From assembly GCA_000708835.1 (NCBI GenBank), contig DF237084.1, forward strand, positions 2,590 to 66,589: DNA of 64,000 nucleotides. The letters run 5' to 3'. A model generated the notes under the pieces. The model made no database searches. It was not told the DNA's origin and saw only the letters and a list, made by a program, of their open reading frames with translations. This stretch comes from Klebsormidium nitens (Eukaryota > Streptophyta > Klebsormidiophyceae > Klebsormidiales > Klebsormidiaceae). How positions within the stretch are numbered: position 1 is the stretch's first letter; each line of letters opens with the position of its first letter. Below, in pieces: positions 1 to 10,056 of this stretch. Position numbers and translations under genes: made by a program.

Positions 1-1659
1 GTACTACTATCCGCTTGTGTTAGGTACAAGCTCCTTGGTTTTATGCGAACGAAGCAGCTCTCCACCGTCGATTTCTTGAAAGTACTGCGGTATCTGACCA
101 TCACGACTGCAAGCAAACAGACCGCCCGATTGCGATGGTGGTGAAAATAAAGGGCTCAGATTTGCCGATTGCCTTACCTAGGGGCAATCTCATTCATGAG
201 TCATGACTCACGAGTCACGAGTGGAAGATGAGGGGCTAGGTACATTTCTGAGCAAGGAGGTTGGGGAAGCGCTTCAAAGTCCTTTGTTGGTCCCTGTCGT
301 GCTGTTTCTAGCTGGTTTCGAATCCACAAGTGGGGGGGTGAGAAGATTGAGGAACCACTCAGCGCAACCGGATTGCTGGCTTTGAAAGCAAGTTGGAGAA
401 AGCTTTTGAAAAAAGGTGCCGGTGAGTATCTTCGTCAGCCCGATGGGTTCCTTTAAATCTCATCTTGCACGAGATGTCTTGCTGATCAAGGAAACATACA
501 ATTTGTGCTCCAGGCAATTCGATTGTCTCATCTGGCGGACCACCAAAGTATGGGCCACTTTAGGGTTCTGTTCTGATCTTTATAGGTGGCGCCAGCAATT
601 GGTTTTAACATGCAGTGTTGAATCGGTGCAGTCTGGTTTGCTCTTCCCAATGTCAAATCTCCCTTCCAGCGGGCGTGTGCTGCTGAAAATCGCTCGTGTG
701 TACATGGGCCTTGCATTCTTTGATGGACTGATTTCTGCCTTGCTCTTACTTCCTCCTTTCACTAAAAGTCGGTGGTTGACCAGCGCTCTTGAATCGTAAG
801 GGACTCTTGCAAATTTCATAGCTCGTCTGCAATTTGATTGCTGCTGTTCCGAAGCTCATGCAATTTGAGGCCAAAAGAGCACCTTCATAGAGAAACTCTC
901 GGTGGCGCTTGTCTACATTTCTGGACTATTTTTTTCAAGTAACAGGTAATCATGTCTTCAAACATCCACTCACTTTTTGCCGTCGTAATCCATTCCTCAT
1001 TTTAGCCCAATGGCAACCCGATTTGTGGATTGGTGGCGGACGGTCCTCTTACAAGCCTTTTGCCGTTTGGATCTGCAAATAGTGCTAAATTTCCACCGGC
1101 AGCTTTGCACTTGGATCACATGAACAGCCTGCCCCCTCTGCACACACTAACTTTGTTCTGGTGTGACCAATCCAGCCACCAGGCAGCTTACCTACGGACT
1201 AGCACCCATCTGCACACAAAACACAGGTCTTCTGTGTACTTGCTACGCTCAAATTGCATAGTCAACCATTGACCTTCACCCCCCTCCAGCTCTATCCCAG
1301 GCCCTGGCAGTGACCTTTCAGGCAATCCACTTAACTTGACTGGCAACTCCTTGTATGCCCTTGAAGTTTCAAGACCTCAATTTCTTCAGGAGAGTACACG
1401 TCTTTCCAATGTGCTTCTAATTCTATTCTACTGACTGCACAGGACCAAAATCGTGCTCCCATTTTCCAGCCCCTGTTGGAAGTACCGCTCCACTTAGCAA
1501 GAGGAGACTACCGTCCACCTCACATTTTAGCTCAATCAAGAGAGCAATCCTTGTTCACCCAGCTGCCATGTTTTCAACTCGGTATCACGCCCTTTTCTGA
1601 TTGCAGAGACGGCGGGCCAGAGCGCAACGGTCCAGCTCAGAGCCCGATAAACAGCCAAA
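1..1659. other. Upstream region of SEC13, no gene seen
   Basis: I see no convincing coding sequence here. The open frames (for example 416-799) lack domain character and have no matching splice structure. The only signal is a pyrimidine-rich acceptor-like sequence ending at AG 1605-1606, about 50 bases before the SEC13 ATG. This suggests that the SEC13 5' UTR is interrupted by an intron, so part of this stretch is probably UTR or UTR-intron. Confidence 0.4.
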
Positions 1660-3883
1660 ATGACCGCCGCGCCCCAATCAATCGAGTCGGGGCACCATGA
1701 CGTTGTGCACGACGTTCAGATGGACTACTACGGCAAGCGCCTCGCAACGTGTTCGTCGGACCGCACCATCAAGGTCTTCAGCGTGACGGGAGACCAGCAT
1801 GCGCACCTAGCAGACCTAACAGGTGGAATACTCTCAGACGTTTGCTGTTCCTCGTAACGGATCCGATACTTCGTGTACTCTGACTGGTGTTGTTTCCAAT
1901 CACGTTCTCCTCCCAGGGTGAAAGTCTGGTACATCTGGTTTGATACTGTAGACGCCCAATAGTCAAAGAACTACCTTGGGCAAAATTATAGTGTCAGCAG
2001 AGACTTCGTGCATCCAATCTGAGGCTCAACATGCACAGGAGGGGCAAAACTCATGCCTCAATGACGTCGTAGTTTCAGATTCGTCTTCTAGCAGCTTTCA
2101 AAGCTTGAGGATACTGGGAAGCTGCATATTCTGGCCTTTGGATTTGTCCGCTTTGGGTTATTGTGGATAACGACGGGACCTCTGGAGAGATAGAAAAGGA
2201 CAAAATCAAGATCTGTGGCTTGGTCAGGCACGCCTTTCTGGTAGCGTCTTGAGTTTCTTTCCCAGTTTTCATCGTCCCTTCTTGTGCTCAATAGCAGATT
2301 GCACGATGTTTTCTGTATGCCAGAATGCCAGAGTTGGGGCTTAACTCCTGCTCGGAAATTTCAAAGCGTCGCGGGACCCCACAGCCGCTTGGCATAGTTT
2401 TTGAGTGACGAGGTAATGTTTGCTCTAAAGAAAGGAAGACCTCTCGAATTGCCCGGCTGAAGGAGCTCGTGCTTTCTTGTGCCTATGCACATTCACTTCG
2501 GATGGAGGCTGCGTAGGCGGCCCCAGAGCCAGAAAACTGGAACGAAAAGTCGAGAGTGGCAAGAAACACAAAAGAATAGCGAAGTTCTCTATCCTGTGGT
2601 CTCGTGCTTGAAACCTCTGTATTGGTCCTTTTGTCCACCTTTATTTTACCAGGCTGTCACAAGGGCCCCGTGTGGCAGGTCGCGTGGGCGCTCAAACGTC
2701 GCCAATTAGAAAGAGGGAGCAAAGCCGGCAAAAAACAAACTGGTTTGAAGGAAAAAGACACCACCCTCTCAATCTCAATCTTTTCTATCAGGTCACGACG
2801 GACCCGTTTGGCAGGTCGCGTGGGCGCACCCCAAGTTCGGCAGCCTGCTCGCGTCCTGCTCCTACGACCGGCGCGTCATCATCTGGAAAGAGGAACGCGA
2901 GAATGCGTGGGTCCAGCTGCAACAGTTCTCCGAGCACGAGTCGTCCGTGAACAGCATCGCATGGGCCCCGTACGAGTACGGCGCGGTCCTCGCATGCGCG
3001 TCGTCGGACGGTTCCGTTTCCGTTCTGACGCACAAGCCGGACGGAACGTGGGAGCGGGTGAAGATCCCCGGGGCGCATCCTGTGGGTTGTACTGCAGTGT
3101 CGTGGGCCCCGGCGAATGTGCCTGGGGCGATTGCAGGTAAATTTCGATTCCAGTCGCTGGTAATCCAATTTGTATGAGTGTTGGTTATGTATTGTTGCTT
3201 GAGGGAAACAACTTGCTGCAGATTCCGCTTTGCAAATTTTTTTGGATGTGAGATCACCGAAGGTTGCCAGTTGTTGGGTTAAATCACGACTTGGGGACTC
3301 TTCCCTGGTGAACAATCAGCCCACGCAATACGAACGCGGATCCAAAAAACTTCTCGATGTCGACGTCTCTGCCCACGAGCCGTCAAGGGTCACCTCGAAC
3401 CTCACAAAGCATTTTCCTCCGGACGGCTGCAACGTCAGATCACACTTTCCTTCCACTCACAAGCTTAATTTGCCTGCAGGAACCTTGGGGCCAAACCAAG
3501 GCTCGAACCCTCGGCTCGCGTCCTCCGGGTGCGACAACACGGTCAAGATCTGGGAAAACGTCAACGGGGCCTGGAAGCTGATGACGTACCCCGCGCTGAG
3601 TAAGCACACGGACTGGGTTCGTGACGTGGCATGGGCCCCAAATCTGGGGCTGCCCAAAAGTACAATCGCGAGCGGTGGGCAGGACGGAAAGGTGGTGATT
3701 TGGACGGAGCAAAAGGCGGGCGAGTGGGTTGGGGCCGAGTTGAACGATTTCAAGGTCCCGGTATGGAGAGTTAGCTGGTCGTTGACCGGTAACATTCTGG
3801 CGGTGTCCGACGCTAATGGTAACGTGACGCTGTGGAAAGAGGCGCTAGATGGACAGTGGGCGCAAGTCACGACCGTCCAATAA
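1660..3883 (+). CDS. SEC13: SEC13, WD40 protein of the COPII coat and nuclear pore
   Basis: Three exons: 1660-1822, 2792-3136 and 3480-3883, all GT-AG with matching phases (1, 1). They give 303 residues, the usual SEC13 length. The protein is built of WD40 blades from end to end. The N-terminus has [20 protein letters not shown] then SSDRTIKVF. Further on are [81 protein letters not shown] and [18 protein letters not shown]. Known role of the family: with SEC31 it forms the outer COPII cage at endoplasmic reticulum exit sites, and it is also a scaffold nucleoporin. The first exon starts at ATG 1660 just after a probable 5' UTR intron acceptor. Intron 1 is 969 bases long and contains a degenerate second copy of the start of exon 2 (2653-2700), annotated separately. 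Confidence 0.95.
2640..2710 (+). repeat. Decayed copy of SEC13 exon 2 acceptor and start, in intron 1
   Basis: After a CAG at 2650-2652 the bases match the start of the real exon (2792 onward). They encode a near copy of the [12 protein letters not shown] segment ([12 protein letters not shown] here), then diverge and hit a stop near 2706. The offset to the real acceptor is 139 bases. The upstream pyrimidine-rich flank is also similar. Confidence 0.85.
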
Positions 3884-4782
3884 TGGACGGAAGTGTCCGT
3901 GTGAGTTTGTGTCCTTTGTTTTTGACCTAATCATCTGCGACTTTTTTATCTGGTCCAAGAATCTGTGTTTTCCAAAGCAATAATCGGCTTTTCTGTGAAG
4001 ACGCCGAGTGTCCTCAGCTGCATGCTTTTGGCCGTGACGGACTGGTGAGATGATATACCTACGCCTATGTATGCTCGGTTGACGGTTGTCATGGTAAGGT
4101 AATATCTCAATATGAAGCTGTGCGTAAACTGTTGCCAGAACATGTGATCCATGATAGCACCTATCTTAAGCTGCCGCCCCGTGTCGTGGTCTCAATCTCA
4201 ACAATCTCAATTTATGCTCCGTACACAATTGCTCGATAGATCTATTAAGTACCTTGAACATCCTGTTGAGTCTATATATAGGCGATTAGAGCGTATCATT
4301 GGCATCATCGTTGGGCGGGGGGCTGCATGTGGATTCATTGCCAACCCACGAATCAGCCCGTTATATCGAAATCCTATGTTTGGATTTCGATCCGTGACTC
4401 TGCAAGAGTCGCATATACCAAGCTTCGGCCATAGCTTGCATGGACCTGAACACTTCCACATGCTCTCTAGCGTACATGCGACAGTGCCTTGAAGCAGTGC
4501 GGGGCCATTGCCGTCTGATGTAGTGGAGACAGACCGAACACTGTCCCTTCATAGCTGGCATGCACCACGAGCTGGGTGCGCCAGCTGAGGGCCTGCACAC
4601 AGGGCGACGCTTGACAAAATTGCGCCGCGCGGCCGCTCAAGTAAGCGGCCGCCCTTAAACCCTTATGATGCGGTGACGCGGCCGGGCGCGCTAAGCCGCC
4701 GCCGACGCGTGGTCGCGCGCATATGCGCAAATGCCATAGTGAGACAGTGGTCCGGTGACTGTGGTCTTTTTCGGCCAATATT
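3884..4782. other. Intergenic region with a GC-rich hairpin
   Basis: No gene recognised. The right part (4600-4730) is GC-rich and holds a perfect 9-base inverted repeat, 4629-4637 against 4644-4652 (GCGGCCGCT with a 6-base loop). It lies upstream of the coiled-coil gene and may belong to its promoter or 5' UTR. Confidence 0.5.
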
Positions 4783-6228
4783 ATGACGCTTCAGGAACCA
4801 GAATGTACTTTATTATGTGACAACAAGAGCACCTCTGCCAAGATGGACCCCGTAATGGTGGAAAGGCCTGCAAAGGAGCCTGAGGCCGTGAAGGAGCGGC
4901 AAGAAGAGCAAGAAGCTGAGCTTCACCAACTTAAAGCCGCCGTGGGAGAGCTGAGGGAAGAGCTTCGGGCTGCATGCGAAGATATGCGAGCGGAGCGCGA
5001 TGCCCTTCAACTTCAGGTGATCATGGGATTGGTGTAGGAAAACGGCATGATGAATTAGGTCTTACATGATGGGTTAACGTCTTTCCTTTTAGCGTCTGGA
5101 ACCTACATGTGATAGGGTTAACATCTTTCCTTTAAGCCTCTGGAACCTTGATGAAACTGAAATGGCGTTGCTGACGTGCACCTCTTGCATGGCTTTCTAA
5201 CGGCAGGCACAGCTTGAGGACGGCTTTACTTGGATGCCTTTGACAGACAAAGGCCTAGCAGATCAGTGATGTGAGTCTGGAAAGTCAGTGGTTTTAGAAT
5301 ACAATCAGCGTTCGACCATTCATGCAAAATCAGTAAGGATTGCTGAAGGTTGAGGTTATTTAGATACACATGCTTTCTTTCGGTATAGCCCAGAGGGCAA
5401 AGAAAAAGTGTACATTTTTGATGGACGGATTCATCTACGGATCCTCACCTAACGATCCAGCCTTCAATTCCTAGCAATAGGAACAGCGTCAATACATGAG
5501 ATTATCTATCAACTTTGCATCTCCGCATCTAGATGTCCAAAGTTCAATGTTTGCAGGTGGAGGCCAAGCTGGGCGCCCTCGAGGATCAGCTGGCAGCCAT
5601 TAAGAAACGATTGCAGGAAGTAAGGAGCTTTTCATGTCAGAATGCTGGATGCTTTGTGCAAGTCAGGTGCGATGGGTTGAGGATATTCGAAGGTTGGAGC
5701 AGGAATGTGGGTCCTACGCTTTCTAAACCGCAGGTGATCAGATTCGATGGGCCCGGCTTTGAAGGAAAATGAGGGCAGCTTCTGGTGATTGTTGCTTTAC
5801 GGACAAGGAATACTGATTCTTCTACAAGTACTCCCCTACATAAGGCGCTTGTGAAAGCTTCGATTTGGCTTCCAAGTTTGATAACAGTAGAGTCCTGGTC
5901 TCACATAGGTGGGCACGTTTTCCGCTCCCTGAAACCCTGACATGAAAACGCGCGTGCATATAAGCGCCTTGCAAACCCTTTTCCGGATTCTCTGGACCTT
6001 TAATCGAGTTGCATATTATTATATGGTCGGGCATATTCCCAACTTTCTCATTCATCCCCATGCAAGTACTCCCAAAAGAGTCCCTACGAACGATTCCTGC
6101 GCTCCCTAGTGACCGCGCCACAAGCTCGCGGCGGCAAGGCGCCGCGTCGGGGCTGCTTCAGCTTTGGCAGCATTGGCCGGATCCATCCTCAACGATCAAG
6201 CTGCCATGGTACGGCCCTGTCCTCCTGA
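4783..6228 (+). CDS. Small coiled-coil protein of unknown function
   Basis: I do not recognise the family. The model has three exons, 4783-5016, 5557-5619 and 6067-6228, all phase 0, giving about 152 residues. A second in-frame ATG at 4842 has good initiation context (A at -3, G at +4) and may be the true start, giving about 132 residues. Residues 21 to about 99 are highly charged and heptad-like (EAVKERQEEQEAELHQLKAA, then ELREELRAACEDMRAERDA, then VEAKLGALEDQLAAIKKRLQ), so a coiled coil is likely. The C-terminal 53 residues are basic and rich in Ser, Gly and Arg. Exon 3 rests on a single acceptor (AG at 6065-6066) and is the least certain part. Intron 1 contains a 45-base tandem duplication at 5064-5151. 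Confidence 0.5.
5064..5151 (+). repeat. Two-unit tandem duplication in intron 1 of the coiled-coil gene
   Basis: Units 5064-5104 and 5105-5151 share the pattern ACATG-TGAT-GGGTTAAC-TCTTTCCTTT-AGC-TCTGGAACC with a few substitutions and small indels. Confidence 0.75.
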
Positions 6229-8439
6229 GGGCGGGACGGGTCCTGATTTGGTTTTTGGGGTGCCATCATAAGTGGCCCGTTTCTGATGACTGAAAGGAAG
6301 AGCGTCAGGTGGTAAGAGCTTCTTCGCTGAAGAAGGAAGCAGTGTATTATGCGCACAAACGATAAGGACGTGGTCTCGAAAGAACGAACGCGAGCGATAG
6401 GCAGGATAGGTTGGTGTGACCTGGGCGGAGCGACTTGAAAGCGAGCGAATGGGTTGGGGCCCACTTGAAACACTCCGGTAACTCTCGATTGTTTAGGGCC
6501 GATTATTTTTGGGTGAGCACCCGGGGGCCGGGTGTGGTTAGTTTGGGGGTTAGGGTGGTTGCGGGTGCGGAGCTCGTCATGTTTGGAGTTAAGCTCTTTC
6601 GTTGAGGTGCCCGGAGCTTATGTATCTTAAAGCATTCCTCCTGTAAAACCCTAGAGTTATTAGTTATTTTGATGGTAGCCATGAACCTATGGCAAGAGGA
6701 CATGGACAGTGGGCGCTTCTGACGACATCGATAGTGGGCGGCTTCTGAAAGTGTTCTTATGAATCCTCGGCCCTTGCGTTTGACCGTCGGATATCATTCT
6801 GGTTCGAAATAGAGGTCAGTAGAGCGCTTTGCAACTATGTATTTGAAAAGGGAAACTTCTCCTCCCTTTCTTTAAAATGACATGCCGGCTGTTGTCAGCT
6901 GTACTACATGTCGGCCTCGGATGGCCCGGCAGTAGGACATGAATGATAATGACGCATTTCTGGCGACCTGGATGTTACCTCGTCGATTCGGATCTGTAAA
7001 AGCTGACACTTGCCCATTGTATATAAGCTTTGCAAGCAGGTACACATCTGGTTGCACATACAAGAAATCTGAGATTTATGCCGTTGAAAAAACCTCGGGC
7101 AAGCCGTGAAGAAGGATCGTTATGAGTCAAGTGCTTTTGAAAGGAGGCAACACAGCCGCAGCCCTGTGACAATTACACATGTTTTTCGAACTGAGCTCTT
7201 CTCGCTGCGACTGAGAGCCGTCTCATTGTCGCATGTGCTCGACGATACTAGCACAGGGTACGTCGAGCCGTCTTGAGGGTCCTGAGAATAGAACTCGACG
7301 CAAAACATAGAGTTCCTATGCCCACCAGGCTGATGCTTCATACACATCACTGTGGAAAGGCCTGTTGTCCTGACAAGGTCTGAATCTGGTCTGAACGACT
7401 TCCCCGGTCCGGAAGACGTCGAACGCCGTTAAGACATCCGGAAAGGGTGTAAACGATACCGAATCGAGTCCGAACCGCTTGCAGATGCAAGACAGAATCT
7501 TGACAGCCCCTTTTTATGGTATGCAATGCTGCGACGCCCAGCGCTGCGGCGGCCGCGAGAACCTCGTGCTCTCAAGGGAGTCGGGGTATTGAACCTTGAA
7601 GGATCCGGTGGCCTACCCATGCCGCACATTCCCCAGCAGTCTTGTCAATGGAAGGCTCCATACTCGTTGAAGCTTGACGCAAATTTGACCACGTACGATA
7701 CAAAAACTGAATCCTGGAGGATTCTCCGCCACACTTGACATGACAATCGCCCTGCACCTCCTTCTATCCGACCATACGCGAGCATCCATCATTCCATCCG
7801 ACGGACTCCGAGTGGGTCAGCCTCTTACTGCCTTGAAAGAGAGTCTAAGTTGAAAATTCGCCGACTAGCTCGGCGCCCGACATATTCATGCAATCATTGC
7901 CGTCAGCATCGGCCGACCGTGACGGTCAACCTTCCTCTCGGCCGGGCGGCGCCCGCGAAGACCGGCGCTCAGGACTCGAGTCACGCGTGACCGAAGCATA
8001 ATGCAGCACGCGGTGAAAGTTTAGGGACAGTAGTAGTCATGTAGTCAGATTACAGCGACTCATAAGAGACGAGACCACTGTCGAGGCCCAGTTCTATGCT
8101 AGGAGTGCCAGGTTCAGTAAACCTGAGCTGTTGAGCTTTCAATCTTTGACAAGACCAAAGCTGTGACACCGGCAAGCGCACAACAGTACAGCCTTCTTTG
8201 ACAAGACGTAAAGAAGTAAAGCCCTTCTAACTTTGACAAGATCGAAGGTTGTGGAGCCCTTTTTTCTTGACAAGACCAGAACCTGTGGAGCCGGCCAGCT
8301 TCTTAGACAAGCGACACCGGCAGGATCTTGAAGTATAATTCAAGAGCTCTTCTTCTTCAAAAGTAGAAATGCATAGGCCCATCCTGACGAGCATTACCGA
8401 AACGCCCAACTGTACGAAGCTCGCTCGAGAAAGCAGGAA
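6229..8439. other. Intergenic region, no gene recognised
   Basis: Only short open frames without domain character on either strand. From about 8130 to 8340 the motif CTTTGACAAGA(C) recurs irregularly (annotated as a repeat). Nothing else stands out. Confidence 0.4.
8130..8340 (+). repeat. Irregular TTTGACAAGAC-type repeats
   Basis: TTTGACAAGA or a one-base variant occurs near 8144, 8196, 8232 and 8266, and TTAGACAAG near 8302. Each is followed by an AAAGCTGTG/GAAGGTTGTGGAGCC-like tail. Units are about 35-50 bases and degenerate. They lie just upstream of the possible gene at 8440. Confidence 0.6.
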
Positions 8440-8955
8440 ATGGCGGGTGTTGCAAGGACGCCACTGTGCTGCCAGTGGCTGCCGAGCAACCTTGTGGAAA
8501 CAGCCACGGAGGAAATGACGCGGACGAGGTTCGGAAGCATCGTCCGACTTCGACAGGGACGTCAGCGGGGACGTCAGCAGCAGCAGCGCCCGACGTCACT
8601 GCCCTCGCCACTCCGCCCTGTTAATTCAAGGCACACGTCACCACTTTCCGGCGGGGTTAGAGCTGGGAAGACGAACCCTGTTCGAGCGGTGTCAGACCAA
8701 GGACCGGAGCCAGAGGCCACGGGAGAAAGGGCAGAGCGAGATGAGTCAAGCAGCATGAGCCGTGAACTCGTGATGGAACAGCTTGTGAGTCAGATGAAGC
8801 TGTTGGACCAGCTCGTAGCAGGGCTTGACAAGACGGTAGCTACTAGAAGCTTCGTCAGCTGGAGAGACAACGTTCCGGCTCTGGAGCTCTTAGCGCGCTT
8901 GCTTGAAGTGAGCATCCAGGCCAAACGGGTGTTTCTTGAGAGTATACAACGTTAG
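8440..8955 (+). CDS. Possible single-exon gene, unknown function
   Basis: This is a 171-residue open frame from ATG 8440 to a stop at 8953-8955. I recognise no family. The N-terminal two thirds are low in order (Arg, Gln, Ser, Pro rich). The last 65 residues, from MSRELVMEQLVSQMKLLDQL to the end, look like an amphipathic helical segment with regular Leu/Val spacing. This helical tail and high GC at third positions argue for a real protein. The lack of introns, domain or homologue known to me argue against. An internal ATG at 8755 would give only the helical part. Confidence 0.4.
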   Translation: MAGVARTPLCCQWLPSNLVETATEEMTRTRFGSIVRLRQGRQRGRQQQQRPTSLPSPLRPVNSRHTSPLSGGVRAGKTNPVRAVSDQGPEPEATGERAERDESSSMSRELVMEQLVSQMKLLDQLVAGLDKTVATRSFVSWRDNVPALELLARLLEVSIQAKRVFLESIQR

Positions 8956-10056
8956 GGAGTGATGTTGGGTAGTATTTTGTTGCTGAGGGGGACCTGACGT
9001 CAGAGTAAGTATAGAGTAGCCCAATGACCTTCCTTGACGCCAATGAAAATGTGCCGAAAGAGTGGCTGCATGGTTTTGTAACTTTATAACCATTTTTATG
9101 ACCTGGCCAAGGAAGGTGTAAGGACTCGAAGGAGGCAGGCCTTGTTCAACTTCTAATTTGTCATCAAATGAAGCATGCACAGGGCTTGCTTTTGAGTTTC
9201 CTTTTTGAAGGGAGATTGCTTTTCCATCGTCGATTGACTAATAAGATGTCATCTTTACCTGTAGACCGGCAAAGCAACAGTCACGCATGTTGAAACGTCA
9301 GTCTAGCGCGTCTGGTCTTCATCAGCATTCTGGTTTCAAATCAACTAGACGATTACTCACAGACGAGATCTGTACTTTACACACTGACCTTATATACTCT
9401 AGATAGGTACGCCAAATTCATATATTGGATTCGAGGTCATCTCAGTCGAGTCCGCATTTATATTGTCATCCGCCTGGCATTAAGGGGGGGCCTGCTGACT
9501 GAACATTGCATTTTGGTGTATGCTCAGTTGCACGTCATATCCGACGTTACGTTTATGCATGCCACGTGCAGCCACGCGACTGGCATGCATTAAAAAGCCA
9601 GCCCTGCCATGGTCAAAGCAACGGTGGGAGCCATATGCCTTGTAACTCAACCGCAACGCCAAAGATATCAAGTTCGCATACATATGGGAGGTCGCCGCGG
9701 GGCGCGCGCGGCAACATACCCGCAAATTGTGGCCAGCCCAAACAGGACGCACTCTAAACGACGATCGTACTCGATTGCAAATGTAATCGATCATGTCAAA
9801 TTGCATCTCGACAACAATGTAGACCATATGTCCTTTGCTGCATAAAACTCACGCAGAGATGAAAGGTCAGGGAACCAAAATAGACACTGGGTGGTGAATA
9901 CTGGCATGGAGAATCATGAGAACCAAACATCCATTTTCCAACACTTTTGCAAGATGTATTGTATGTACTGGCTAGAGGCAACGTTCGGTATTCGCCAGCT
10001 TGTAGAGCATCCGGTTCACTACCTGCCCTTCGACTAGCTCAATGCAGTCCGCTCAA
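8956..10056. other. Intergenic region downstream of SPT20
   Basis: No coding sequence supported. The short open frames around 9480-9845 overlap each other on both strands and show no domain. The right end (to 10056) should contain the SPT20 3' UTR. Confidence 0.4.

Noticed and set aside
416-799. 127-residue open frame near the left edge
   Set aside because: No domain character and no splice partners; overlapping frames on the other strand are equally long.
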